Origin: CAZDVQ01 sp964508975
GTDB lineage: Bacteria; Bacteroidota; Bacteroidia; Chitinophagales; Saprospiraceae
Length of the DNA: 19,316 nt
Assembly (NCBI GenBank): GCA_964508975.1
Contig: CAZDVQ010000076.1
Location: forward strand, 1-19,316
Direction of reading: 5' to 3'
In this document: positions 6,123-14,834 of the stretch, piece by piece
Numbering within the stretch: position 1 is the first letter of the stretch
Layout of the letters: each line of letters begins with the position of its first letter
Notes under the pieces: model-generated
What the model saw: the letters and a program-made list of their open reading frames with translations, nothing else
Told to the model about the DNA's origin: nothing
The model's database searches: none
Translations under genes and position numbers: made by a program

Positions 6123-7328
6123 ATGAAAAAATACCTTTACTGGATATTGTTTATCAGCCCGCTGGGTATAGTGGCCCAAACGGATACATTGAAACTGCCT
6201 TTATTAGACTTCAACAAGCCGCTGCAAGGATTTTTGTCGGCAGGCTTCAACACCAGCGATGGTTTCATGTTGGGCGCCTGGGCTACTTACCGCCCAAGGG
6301 CCACCGAGGGCTTTAGCGCCGCGTTGATGCCCATGTACGGGTTCAATAGCAAAAGGCTAGTGGGCAAGGCCCATTTGAAATACCAATTCTTGTGGCCTAA
6401 CCATGGAAGGCTATCCATCGGGAACAAGTTCAAGTCATTCAACTATAGGGTTAACGATAATTTTGGCTACACCAATCGCTTTTTCCGCAACGAGTTGTAT
6501 AGCCAGATGGAGCATGGCGGGCATCGTTTTGGCTTGAGCTGGGTTTTAAACGGCTCGCAGTACCCCACTTTCGACACTTCGGGGTATACCGGCAATGCCA
6601 CGGCTTATACCAATACTTTTGCCGCCAGTTGGAGCCTCGAAAAACGTCAAGACATGCAACTTAGCCAATACCAAGTGCGTGCGGCCTATCAGATATTACC
6701 GGGCATCAACACCGAGCAACGCTTCGTAGAGCTGTCGGCCGAATGGAACCAACGCTGGTATTATCATCCCAAAAGATATATCGGGCTTAGGCTGTATGCC
6801 GCTGGCATGCCTTACCATAGCAATCGTAATTTTGGGGCATGGCCCTTAAACCTAATTAGCCGTGGCCCAAATGATTGGCGCTACGAGCAGGATTACCTCG
6901 GCCGTTTGGAACAAGATAATTTCTGGTCGTCGCAGTTGGATCAATCTGGCGGACAGTTAAAGTTCCCGGCTATAAACGCCCTGAACGATGGCCGAAGCAA
7001 TGCATTCGTGGCCGCACTAAACCTCCGGGCGGATCCACCGATTCAGTTCTTTTGGTCACACCCTTGGCTTAAACTACAGTTTTATGCCGACCTGGGTTAT
7101 TTCTACAATACGGCACCATCTATTACAGGGACCACATTTACGCAGCAGTTATTTGCCAGTGGTGGTTTGTTGCTGAACTTGTTTGACAGTAGCCTAGAAG
7201 TGTACTTGCCGATTGCTTCTAGTAAAAATTTAAAAGCATTGGGCGGCAACAAACAAGCTTTTTTCGAGCAAATTACCTTTAGTGTAAACCTTGAGCGATT
7301 CAAAACCAAGGTATTAGCCATCGAGTAA
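6123..7328 (+). CDS. Predicted outer-membrane beta-barrel protein
   Basis: This 401-residue protein starts with a Sec signal peptide (charged MKK, a hydrophobic stretch, probable cleavage after IVA near residue 18). The rest is a series of alternating amphipathic strands rich in Tyr, Trp, Phe, Gly and Asn, typical of an outer-membrane barrel: for example YRPRATEGFSAALMPMYGF, GHRFGLSWVLNGS and FVELSAEWNQRWYYHPKRY. The middle block (PLNLISRGPNDWRYEQDYLGR) recalls the C-terminal barrel of large membrane-bound M1-type (gluzincin) metalloproteins of Bacteroidota, but no peptidase domain is attached here. The last residue is not the aromatic often found in barrels. Function is unknown; the barrel call is fairly sure, the relationship to the M1 proteins is tentative. 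rplS follows but has its own promoter. Confidence 0.75.
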   Translation: MKKYLYWILFISPLGIVAQTDTLKLPLLDFNKPLQGFLSAGFNTSDGFMLGAWATYRPRATEGFSAALMPMYGFNSKRLVGKAHLKYQFLWPNHGRLSIGNKFKSFNYRVNDNFGYTNRFFRNELYSQMEHGGHRFGLSWVLNGSQYPTFDTSGYTGNATAYTNTFAASWSLEKRQDMQLSQYQVRAAYQILPGINTEQRFVELSAEWNQRWYYHPKRYIGLRLYAAGMPYHSNRNFGAWPLNLISRGPNDWRYEQDYLGRLEQDNFWSSQLDQSGGQLKFPAINALNDGRSNAFVAALNLRADPPIQFFWSHPWLKLQFYADLGYFYNTAPSITGTTFTQQLFASGGLLLNLFDSSLEVYLPIASSKNLKALGGNKQAFFEQITFSVNLERFKTKVLAIE

Positions 7329-7384
7329 TAGAGGTATGCACTTTCTAGCTTTGAGATATTCGAAAAAAAATCTCCCAAATAGTA

Positions 7385-7412
7385 TTGGATATTGAAAAGC
7401 TTGCTATCTTTG
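7385..7412 (+). promoter_or_regulatory. Promoter of rplS
   Basis: A -33 TTG (7385-7387) lies 17 nt before a perfect -7 box TATCTTTG (7405-7412), matching the Bacteroidota vegetative promoter TTG-N(17-23)-TAnnTTTG. Transcription would start near 7418, leaving a leader of about 46 nt before the rplS ATG at 7464. Confidence 0.75.
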
Positions 7413-7463
7413 CAGCCCGAATAATCAAGAAATCGTTTATAAAAGGCAAAAATACCTGCAACC

Positions 7464-7829
7464 ATGCAAGATATTATCCGCTATGTAGAGCAACAATTGC
7501 TCACAACTCCATCGTTCCCATCATTCCGCCCAGGTGATAATATTACCGTTAACTACCGTATCGTGGAAGGCGCTAAAACACGTGTTCAAGCGTACCGTGG
7601 CGACGTTATCCAAATCCGTGGTGTAGGTCAAAGCAAAACCTTTACGGTTCGTAAAATTTCTAACGGTGTTGGTGTTGAGCGTGTATTCCCGTTCAGCTGT
7701 CCAAACATTGAAAGCATCGAGCACCACAAACGTGGCCGTGTTCGTCGTGCTAAATTGTACTACCTCCGTGGATTGGTTGGTAAGAAAGCAAAAGTTCGCG
7801 AGTTGAAATTCGTGAAAAAAGAAGCGTAG
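7464..7829 (+). CDS. rplS: 50S ribosomal protein L19
   Basis: L19 sits at the 30S-50S interface of the ribosome. The 121-residue product has the full family pattern: FRPGDNITVNYRIVEGAKTRVQAYRGDVI near residues 21-49, then GVGVERVFPFSCPNIESIE (68-86) and the basic tail RGRVRRAKLYYLRGLVGKKAKVRE. Its length is normal. It is flanked by its own consensus promoter and a strong terminator, so it is probably transcribed alone. The rpsP, rimM and trmD genes that often accompany rplS in other bacteria are not adjacent. The start at 7464 matches the conserved N-terminus. Confidence 0.97.
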   Translation: MQDIIRYVEQQLLTTPSFPSFRPGDNITVNYRIVEGAKTRVQAYRGDVIQIRGVGQSKTFTVRKISNGVGVERVFPFSCPNIESIEHHKRGRVRRAKLYYLRGLVGKKAKVRELKFVKKEA

Positions 7830-7851
7830 TTTACCCTCTCTTTAGATATTT

Positions 7852-7881
7852 GCCCTGCTTCCTCTGGAAGCAGGGCTTTTT
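7852..7881 (+). terminator. Rho-independent terminator after rplS
   Basis: A perfect 11-bp stem, GCCCTGCTTCC (7852-7862) with GGAAGCAGGGC (7866-7876), has a 3-nt TCT loop and is followed directly by TTTTT. It lies 22 nt after the rplS stop codon. Confidence 0.9.
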
Positions 7882-7911
7882 CGTTTGTACTTACCTCAGC
7901 TTAGGGGGTTA

Positions 7912-7964
7912 TATAAAAATCCCCGCTACCTTTAGGACTACAATAGCCCTTACGATAGCGGGGG
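7912..7964 (-). terminator. Probable terminator of the Asp-box/PKD gene
   Basis: On the minus strand, the arms CCCCGCTA (7963-7956) and TAGCGGGG (7928-7921) form an 8-bp stem around a 27-nt loop and are followed by ATTTTTATAT. It lies about 60 nt beyond the stop of the minus-strand gene at 8023. A second small hairpin (GCACGA-GTGT-TCGTGC, 7988-8003) lies between the gene and this stem. The long loop makes the call weaker than for the rplS terminator. Confidence 0.5.
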
Positions 7965-8022
7965 AAATCATTTGTATATGTTGATGCGCACGAGTGTTCG
8001 TGCTGCATAAATTCAATATAAC

Positions 8023-11000
8023 CTAAAACTTCAAGACTTTTTCGCTGTAAATCATGCTTGCACCAGAGCGGATGCGGATAAAATAAGCTCCCGGCGCTGC
8101 CGATTGCAATTCAGGGATAGCTTGGTTTACGCCCTTTGAAATACTGATGTTGCGGTCAACTAGTAGCTGACCTTGTACATTGTAAATGCTCAATTGATAA
8201 ATCCCAGCGTTTAAATCGCCAAGGTTCAAGTACAATACATCATCGAATGGGTTAGGGAATACGGAAGGACCTTTCGCTTGATCACTTTTATATTCAACAC
8301 TTACGATGGGAGAATAGGCAAATGTTTCGTCAATATCCTTTTGCTTTAAACGATAGTACAATAGGCCATCCAACACTTGCTCATCGTTGAAGCTATAGCT
8401 TTGAAGCAGCATGGAGGTACCCGGACCAAAGCCGTCTACAAAGCCGATAGCGTTAAAGTCCAGACCATTTTGGCTTCGTTGTACCTCAAATCCTAAGTTG
8501 TCGGTCTCGCTAGCAGTTTGCCAGCGCAAGGCTACATGGTTAGGGAATGCATCTGCTTCAAAACGCAGTAACTCAACGGGCAATACTACATTCGACTTGA
8601 TGACTTCCACATCGTCGAGGGCTACGCCGGGGCCAGTTACACTTCCGTCTGACTTGAATGCAAAACGAAATGCTACCGTGGCATTACCAGCCAAGGCAGA
8701 TGCATCATAGCTGTAGGTATTAAAGGCTGAAGATTGATTGCCGCTAAAAAATGCTTGTCCGGTAGGAAATGGCCGGCTACCAGCGGTATTGGCGTAATTG
8801 TACCATCCTGCGGCGGTGGTAGTACCTAGTGGCGACCAGGTATCGCCTTTGTTTAGGCTGTATTCAACCCTAAAACCGTCCCAAGTATTTTCCGTGTTGA
8901 ATTTGGCCCGAAATTGAAAAGTATAGGTAGCTATTTGGCTAAAATCAAATGCTGGCCCGTACAGGTAAGATTCGCTATTGTCAACATAGTTGCCGCTTAA
9001 ACCCGTAACCCAGGCATTACTGCCACTTGCGGTACCGTTCTTGCCAGCCGTGGCAGAATTACCTTTAACCCAGGCCGTACCACTGACGGTCCAGTTGGCA
9101 AAATCAAATGGGGCACTTTCAAAATTGCCGCCATTGGCATTGAGGTATGATGTATTTCTTTCGGGTAAAATCGTGATGAAGTCGGGCTTGGTTTCTATAT
9201 CAAAGCCACCGTTGATATCCAATGAAACCGTAAAAACACCTGGGTTAGTATAGGCGTAAGCTGGGTTTTGCACCGTAGCAGTATTGCCATCGCCAAAATC
9301 CCACAACCAGCTTGTAGCTTTGTATGAGGCATCGATGAAATTGATGTTTTTACCCGCATAACCCAAGCTTTGCTGTGCACCAAACATGGCTTCAGGCGTA
9401 GTAAACACGTCAGATTCGAATAAACCTCGGCCATGCGTTGAGGCAATAACCTTGTAGTCTGACTGCCTTAATTTCAGCATGGTAACGCGGGTATTAGCTA
9501 GGCCTGAATTGCTGGTACTCCATTGAGTTGAAGCACCATCCAGGTTGTCGGTGCTCCAGACGCCTAGCTCCGTGGCAATCATCGCTTGGTCGTTGTTCAA
9601 TGGGCTGAATAAGGCCCAGCGTACGGGGATATCAGGAAGGTTTCCTTCTATTGAATTGAATACTGGGCTAGCATTGGTCGCATTGGTGCTTTCAAAAATA
9701 CTCACCACACCATAGTTGGAATAGGTAACTAGCATGTGGTCATCATTACCTGTTTCTATTTCTATACAGCTGGCATAGCCACTACCGTCATATACGAGGG
9801 TAGCTATGGGACTTGCCGTGTTGGCATTATCAACCATCACTACATCGCCATTGTCGAGGCCGAAGAACACGCGGTTGGCCGTATTGGGTGAAACGGTAAT
9901 GCAACTGATTTTAGCCCCGTTAAAACCAGCAACCGCATTACTGCTCACATTGTTCCCCGCACCGATATTGGTCACATAGCCGTATATACCGTTATTGTGG
10001 CAGGCATAGAGTACGTTGGCATCGTCATCATAATCGGTTGGCGAAATGAACCGACCAATATTACCCGCACCAAAGGTGAAGGAACTGGCGGAGCCATTAT
10101 TAAACACCGTGAAGTCATCGTAGATATACGAAACGATAATCAGGTTTGCGTTATCTTGGTCGATGTGGCAATAAGCGCCATCACCACCGTTAATTTCTAC
10201 CGTATTATCGATACCGGCATTATCAAAATATTGCGAGCCATTATCTTGTGCACCGGCCACCGCATTAGGGCTATAAGCTGTCGGGTCAATGTCGCAGGCA
10301 TAAAACTGCGTTACGTTATACCCATCGCTTTTGAAGCTAAAGGCAGGTGAGCTTACATTAGCGTTAGTTGATTGATAAACACCACCATCGTTGGTGAAAT
10401 AGCAAATGCTAGAACTACCGGGTTGATAGTAAATACCGTGGTGGTCGGCATGGACGTATGGGAAACCGGCGCCATACCATTGAGAAACTTGTGTCCAAGA
10501 GGATCCACCGTTTGTGGTACCTACTAGGTCTAGGCCACCGATGAAAAATCGGTCGGGGTTATTCGGGTCGATACCTATGGTCAAGTCGTACCAAGCTTGG
10601 GCAGAAGCAAAGTTTGAGCCACTAGGACTGATTGTGGGAACCGTAAGGGCTGACCAAGTACTACCGCCATCATTGGTACGGCTCACGGCTTGGCAAACAC
10701 CGCCCGAGCCCTCCCACAGGGCATATGCCCTGTTTGGGTCAGATTCAGACACCCCAATTTCGATACGGCCAATACTACTTGAAGGGAAATTAACCGAGCT
10801 CAGCAAGGTAAAGGAGCCCGAAGTGCCATCTGGCGAGGTGTATATACCCGTGCCATCTCTACAAACCCAAACTTTACCATCAGTGCCTACTTCTACGTCG
10901 ACCATGCTGCCACTTTGCACGTTGGTCCAGCTTGTACCTCCGTTGGTGGTACGCCTTAGCCCGCCTGGTGTAGCAGCATATAGTACACCTGTGGCATCGA

Positions 11001-11634
11001 TGGCCATTTTGCGTACATAGTGGAAACTTGAATTATTGGTTGACGCTAGTTGCGCCCAGGTGTTTCCGCCATCGCTTGTTTTCCAGATGCCAAGGCCACG
11101 TTGTGAATCGGCATTACCGAAGCCTTCGCCCGTGCCAGCGTACAATACCTGTAGGTTGCTAGGGTCTTGTACGATAAAACTGATGGCAATATTTTCAAAC
11201 ATACCCCCAACTGAAGTCCAGGTTGGGTTGCTAGCTTGCATGTTGGTGGTTTTCCAAAGACCGCCGCCTACACCACCGGCCCATATGGTATTTCCGCTGG
11301 CGTCGGCCAAGTCGACAGCGAGGGCACGGGTGCGCCCTGAAACGTTGTTGGGGCCACGCTCAACCCAGTTTATGCCTAGGATAGGGGCTCGATTGTTGTT
11401 TTGCTGGCCGAGTAATCTTTGGATATAAGCCTTAGCCAATAATAAACGCTCGTGTGGTACCTCACCGGTGCTCGGGTCGGCAATTTGTTGGCGTTCAAGC
11501 TCGAATAAATCGTGTAGCATTTGTTGTTTGCGCGAGGCAAAATCCCCTGTGTTGTCTGTGGGCTTGTTGTACATGTAAAGCCCCAAACCAATGAGTAAAG
11601 CAGACAAGCTTAACCCAAGGCCAATTTGTTTCAT
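8023..11634 (-). CDS. T9SS-exported protein with Asp-box (BNR/sortilin-type) propeller, PKD and sorting tail
   Basis: This 1203-residue protein has a hydrophobic N-terminal signal (residues 4-21) and a short helical stretch to about 80. Residues 90-745 have the WD40/YVTN/BNR-like propeller pattern with Asp-boxes KTSDGGNTW (185-193), RTTNGGTSW (228-236), RTNDGGSTW (319-327) and GTTNGGSSW (372-380). A PKD domain with SWLWDFGDGNTATVQNPAYAY follows (about 750-823), then a MAM/lectin-like beta sandwich (about 830-1015) and an FnIII-like LPVELLRFEA segment (about 1018-1110). The C-terminal type IX sorting tail begins at about 1125 (SVFPNPFDDVLYLN...EKVLKF). The sorting tail is normally removed as the protein crosses the outer membrane for surface anchoring or release. 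No complete set of glycosidase catalytic residues is recognised, so enzymatic activity is uncertain. A TAGACTTG -7-like box at 11685-11692 is a possible promoter. Confidence 0.9.
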   Translation of the reverse strand: MKQIGLGLSLSALLIGLGLYMYNKPTDNTGDFASRKQQMLHDLFELERQQIADPSTGEVPHERLLLAKAYIQRLLGQQNNNRAPILGINWVERGPNNVSGRTRALAVDLADASGNTIWAGGVGGGLWKTTNMQASNPTWTSVGGMFENIAISFIVQDPSNLQVLYAGTGEGFGNADSQRGLGIWKTSDGGNTWAQLASTNNSSFHYVRKMAIDATGVLYAATPGGLRRTTNGGTSWTNVQSGSMVDVEVGTDGKVWVCRDGTGIYTSPDGTSGSFTLLSSVNFPSSSIGRIEIGVSESDPNRAYALWEGSGGVCQAVSRTNDGGSTWSALTVPTISPSGSNFASAQAWYDLTIGIDPNNPDRFFIGGLDLVGTTNGGSSWTQVSQWYGAGFPYVHADHHGIYYQPGSSSICYFTNDGGVYQSTNANVSSPAFSFKSDGYNVTQFYACDIDPTAYSPNAVAGAQDNGSQYFDNAGIDNTVEINGGDGAYCHIDQDNANLIIVSYIYDDFTVFNNGSASSFTFGAGNIGRFISPTDYDDDANVLYACHNNGIYGYVTNIGAGNNVSSNAVAGFNGAKISCITVSPNTANRVFFGLDNGDVVMVDNANTASPIATLVYDGSGYASCIEIETGNDDHMLVTYSNYGVVSIFESTNATNASPVFNSIEGNLPDIPVRWALFSPLNNDQAMIATELGVWSTDNLDGASTQWSTSNSGLANTRVTMLKLRQSDYKVIASTHGRGLFESDVFTTPEAMFGAQQSLGYAGKNINFIDASYKATSWLWDFGDGNTATVQNPAYAYTNPGVFTVSLDINGGFDIETKPDFITILPERNTSYLNANGGNFESAPFDFANWTVSGTAWVKGNSATAGKNGTASGSNAWVTGLSGNYVDNSESYLYGPAFDFSQIATYTFQFRAKFNTENTWDGFRVEYSLNKGDTWSPLGTTTAAGWYNYANTAGSRPFPTGQAFFSGNQSSAFNTYSYDASALAGNATVAFRFAFKSDGSVTGPGVALDDVEVIKSNVVLPVELLRFEADAFPNHVALRWQTASETDNLGFEVQRSQNGLDFNAIGFVDGFGPGTSMLLQSYSFNDEQVLDGLLYYRLKQKDIDETFAYSPIVSVEYKSDQAKGPSVFPNPFDDVLYLNLGDLNAGIYQLSIYNVQGQLLVDRNISISKGVNQAIPELQSAAPGAYFIRIRSGASMIYSEKVLKF

Positions 11635-11684
11635 AGTGCTATTATTTAATGGTGTGTAAACACTTAAGGATTGCTAACCTGAAA

Positions 11685-11692
11685 CAAGTCTA
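11685..11692 (-). promoter_or_regulatory. Possible -7 box of the Asp-box/PKD gene
   Basis: TAGACTTG on the minus strand matches TAnnTTTG at all but one base and lies 50 nt before the start codon at 11634. No -33 TTG is seen at the expected distance, where the GC-rich repeat begins. Confidence 0.3.
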
Positions 11693-11700
11693 GCAATTGG

Positions 11701-11860
11701 TGCGTCCGGCGGCTTTGCCGCCGGCTGCGTTAGCTGGCCAAAGGGCAGCCGCTACGCGGCTGGTGCGTAGCACGGAGCAACGCGAACCCCGGAGGACAGC
11801 GGCGGCGCGCAGGCAGGGGCGTATGACATACGCCCTGAGGAGCGCCGCAACGCCCAAAAA
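11701..11860 (-). repeat. GC-rich intergenic repeat, copy 5 (subfamily B)
   Basis: On the minus strand it opens with TATTTTTGGGCGTTGCGG about 15 nt after the M1 peptidase stop and runs in that gene's direction. It has the core GGGGTTCGCGTTGCTCCGTG, a GCCGCG/CGCGGC hairpin, the distal block GGCCAGCTAACGCA and a terminal GGCGGC/GCCGCC hairpin. It also holds a 19-bp palindrome, GGGCGTATG-A-CATACGCCC (11817-11835), not present in the other copies. The distal block is uninterrupted here. Confidence 0.65.
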
Positions 11861-11874
11861 TAAAAAATAATAAT

Positions 11875-14259
11875 CTAATGCCTAATGTAGAAGAGCTTGG
11901 AATCGCTCCATTGTTTGGTTTTGAGCCGCACGATGTAGCTGCCTTCTGGTAAATCATGTACGTTGATTTGGACCTCTTGGTTGCGGCCCGATTCCTGGCG
12001 AAGCACTTTGCCATCGAGGCTTAAAATGCTAATGTCCAAGCTATTGAAAGACTCCATGGTTTGAATAATGAGTACATCATCGCTTGGATTCGGGTAAATT
12101 TTCCAGTCTTGAGTATGTGGTTTTTCGCTGTTGGTGAGGGCAGAGAGGAGCGGATCGCCGTTGCCCAACGCAAATTGTCCAGTTAGCAACGAATCCATGA
12201 GAAGGAAACCCTGACGGTTGGTGTTGTTGCCGAACATATTCTTGGTGTAGTGTGGGTAAATGCTCCAGGGCTCGCTAGCGGATGGGCGCCAGAGCAGGAA
12301 TAGGCTGTCCTCTGAAGTGCCCAGCAGGTCGAGGTCGAGGAAACTATTGCCGCTGTTGCCGTTGTATTCAAGGTTTACAATGCACTTGAAACCTGCCGGA
12401 AAATCGGCGTCGACGTTCCAGTAACGGCCATTCGACATCCTGGTGATGCCCTGAGGCAGGTTATTGTCGTCGGGGGCGGCATAATAATGTTCAATCCTGA
12501 CCCAGGTAGGGCTAGGAACTTGTTGGGCTGTTAGGTTGAATTTAGCCCGTTGCATGTTGTTTGAACCAGCGGTGCTGATGGTGCGCTCCTCCTCGGCACG
12601 GGAGAGGTTGAGGTAGTTACTGCGGTTTAAGACAACCCTTTGCGGCGTAAAGCCGAGGTTAAAACTGACGGTGCTGGTATGCCCCGATACCTGGCCCATG
12701 CGGCTGTGCCAGTTGCCGGAAGGGTCTTGGAATGAAAACTCGAGCGGTACACGTTGGTGCATGAGGTTAGTGCCGCGGAGTTTTTGCTCCACAAAAACCT
12801 CGGTATTACCCGCTGTTTGATGGAACGAATCAATTTCAAACACGGCAAAACCGGGTTCAAAAACCCAGTTGGCGAAGAAATCTGTGAGGTCGTATCCTGT
12901 GGCCGCGCTCAAGCGGTCGCGGAATTCGGCGCTGTTGTGGTGGGTAAACTGCACCTGGTTGGTTACGGCGTGGAGCCCAACCCGGAACAGGGAATCGCCG
13001 AGATAGCCCCGGAGATTATGCGCCACGAGTGCACCTTTATCGTACACGTGCCGGCCATACACATATTCATGAGGCAGCCCACTCACGGCACGATAACCGC
13101 CCTCTTGTAGGTGTGTGTTGTTGATAACGGTGATTCGATTGGCCACAACAGCATCTACAAAAGCTTGTCGGCCGCTCACCCACTCGGTGTACAGGTGTTC
13201 TGAATAGCTTGCCATGCCCTCGTTGAGCCACATATCGCCATCGGTTTCGCAGGTGGCCAAGTTACCCCACCAGGAGTGTGACAGCTCGTGTGCCATAAGG
13301 TCGTTGCTTCCTGGCGCAATAGCCGCCGAACGAGGATAAGTAATGTTGGTAGCATGCTCCATGGCACCGCTGTTGAAGGGAACCATGCTGTAACCAATTT
13401 TACCCCAGCGGTAAGGACCGTACCAGTATTCAAAACAGTCCATGGCATCATCGAGGGTAGCAAATTGTGTTTTCACTGCGCTAGTATCGGTGGCCCGAGC
13501 TACGAGCTCTATGGGGATATTGCCCAGGGTACCTGTGTAATTTTGGCGAACGGTGGCGTAATCGGCCACGGCCACGCAGGCTAGGTAGGTAGGGATGGGT
13601 TCTTCGAGGTACCAATCGCAGGTGCGAAGGGTGTTGATGACCGTGTCGCGGGTCAATACACCGTTACAATGGGCACTTTTACTACTGGGCGTGGTGATAG
13701 AAAAGGAATAAGAGGAGCGTTCAACAAAATTATCAAAGCAAGGGAACCAAGCGCGACCAAAGCCATGTGGGTCGACATCAAAGCCTACCCCGAGGTTAAA
13801 GGCATAGCCGGATTGGAAGTAAAAACCACCCCAACCAGAGGGATCCTGGGCAGGGCTACCACGATAAAATATTTGGATATCATGGGTATCGTTGGGGGCC
13901 AGTATCGTTCCAAAGTTGCAGTTGAGCAAGTTGTTCTGATGGCTAAATGCAATAGCTTGGGTGTTGAGCTTGACGGAGTCGACGGTGAAGCCTTGGAGGT
14001 CAAAATTCAGGGAATTCAAGCTTATTTTAGGAATTAATGTGACATCGCAAGATCCATTAATTTGATTTGTTACAAAGTCTGTAATATTTAGCTCAATATG
14101 GTAATGTATAATATCGGCGCTATCACTTCGGGCGTTATCGGGGCTAGTACTAAAGCGTTGTAGCTGGTTTTTAGTATGGCGGCAAAGGTTAGAGTGTTGA
14201 TGTTGAGCCTGCGAAAACAAGCTAAGACACAGGGCAAATAGAACTAAAATGAACTTCAT
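11875..14259 (-). CDS. Secreted M1 family metallopeptidase with T9SS sorting tail
   Basis: This zinc aminopeptidase-type enzyme of 794 residues has a clear Sec signal peptide (cleavage after SQA near residue 18). The M1 N-terminal beta domain follows, then the catalytic domain with the exopeptidase motif in the form GAMEHA (298-303; the classical GAMEN has Asn at the fifth place). The zinc site is HELSH (His324, Glu325, His328) followed after 18 residues by Glu347 in WLNEGMASYSE, matching HExxH-X18-E. After a beta-rich region, the last 80 residues are a type IX secretion tail (KIYPNPSDDVLIIQ...GSYIVRLKTK). It should act outside the cell or on its surface, probably in protein or peptide feeding. 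The nearby standalone barrel resembles the barrel part of other M1 proteins, but a link is only a guess. Confidence 0.94.
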   Translation of the reverse strand: MKFILVLFALCLSLFSQAQHQHSNLCRHTKNQLQRFSTSPDNARSDSADIIHYHIELNITDFVTNQINGSCDVTLIPKISLNSLNFDLQGFTVDSVKLNTQAIAFSHQNNLLNCNFGTILAPNDTHDIQIFYRGSPAQDPSGWGGFYFQSGYAFNLGVGFDVDPHGFGRAWFPCFDNFVERSSYSFSITTPSSKSAHCNGVLTRDTVINTLRTCDWYLEEPIPTYLACVAVADYATVRQNYTGTLGNIPIELVARATDTSAVKTQFATLDDAMDCFEYWYGPYRWGKIGYSMVPFNSGAMEHATNITYPRSAAIAPGSNDLMAHELSHSWWGNLATCETDGDMWLNEGMASYSEHLYTEWVSGRQAFVDAVVANRITVINNTHLQEGGYRAVSGLPHEYVYGRHVYDKGALVAHNLRGYLGDSLFRVGLHAVTNQVQFTHHNSAEFRDRLSAATGYDLTDFFANWVFEPGFAVFEIDSFHQTAGNTEVFVEQKLRGTNLMHQRVPLEFSFQDPSGNWHSRMGQVSGHTSTVSFNLGFTPQRVVLNRSNYLNLSRAEEERTISTAGSNNMQRAKFNLTAQQVPSPTWVRIEHYYAAPDDNNLPQGITRMSNGRYWNVDADFPAGFKCIVNLEYNGNSGNSFLDLDLLGTSEDSLFLLWRPSASEPWSIYPHYTKNMFGNNTNRQGFLLMDSLLTGQFALGNGDPLLSALTNSEKPHTQDWKIYPNPSDDVLIIQTMESFNSLDISILSLDGKVLRQESGRNQEVQINVHDLPEGSYIVRLKTKQWSDSKLFYIRH

Positions 14260-14338
14260 GGTATGAATCTTTAAAGGGCTAGGGTTATTAGCGCTGGTAA
14301 ATTTAGCCGCTTTCTTGAATTATCCGTGCATATTGGTG

Positions 14339-14346
14339 CAAAAATA
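14339..14346 (-). promoter_or_regulatory. -7 promoter box of the M1 peptidase gene
   Basis: TATTTTTG on the minus strand is an exact match to TAnnTTTG and lies 79 nt before the start codon. The nearest upstream TTG is 25 nt away, longer than usual. Transcription would start near 14333. Confidence 0.45.
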
Positions 14347-14431
14347 CGGCGTTAGTCATTGATTAAGCTTTCAACATACGGCATGTCGAGGAATGACGAG
14401 ACAGCACTTGTTTAGCACACAACATTTTTTA

Positions 14432-14547
14432 TTTTTTTGGGCGTTACCCCGCCCGATAACGGTCGGGGTCGCGCCCTTACGCACGCGCTATCGCTTGGTG
14501 GCTACGCCACTGCCGCCTTTGGCGGCATACTCCAGGCCGCTAACGCA
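14432..14547 (+). repeat. GC-rich intergenic repeat, copy 6 (diverged subfamily B)
   Basis: It opens with TTTTTTTGGGCGTTACCCCG, has a reduced core (CGGGGTCGCGCCCTTACGCA), a GCCGCC/GGCGGC hairpin and the distal block GGCCGCTAACGCA. The MITE-like element begins right after this block, and the last 10 bases (14538-14547) are half of its target duplication. It does not follow a plus-strand gene; it lies upstream of the divergent M1 gene. Confidence 0.55.
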
Positions 14548-14834
14548 CAATGCCATTAAGCGTTAATTATTTTGTTTGTTTTTCAGCATTTTTCGGCCAA
14601 AGTAACCACCCCGTCTGCTGCGCTACACGCTTTGCGTTCCGCTTGCATCCACCCCTCCTTGAAAAGGAGGGGAGCTCATGCCTTGCTATAAATATTTGAT
14701 TTACAGATATTTAAAAGAACAAGCCAAGTTCCCCTCCTTTTCAAGGAGGGGTGGATGCGCACAGGGTGTTTTACACCTTGTAGCGCAGACGGGGTGGTTA
14801 TAAATTCGAGAAAAATTAACGCTTAATGGCATTG
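14548..14834 (-). mobile_element. 287-bp MITE-like element, copy 2 (inverted)
   Basis: This has the same length as copy 1 (5588-5874) and, as far as I can read, is its exact reverse complement. The perfect 20-bp terminal inverted repeats are at 14548-14567 and 14815-14834. It is flanked by a different perfect 10-bp duplication, CGCTAACGCA (14538-14547 and 14835-14844), which shows an independent insertion rather than a duplication of the whole locus. There is no coding capacity. Confidence 0.85.

Noticed and set aside
9997..11428. Several plus-strand open frames of 117-168 codons
   Set aside because: They are antisense to the Asp-box/PKD gene, which is intact over 1203 codons with clear domain motifs.
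14640..14670. Resemblance of the MITE segment GCATCCACCCCTCCTT to the 3' end of 16S rRNA
   Set aside because: Only the short CCTCCTT part matches, and the sequence is explained by the hairpin with AAGGAGGGG. No other rRNA sequence is present.
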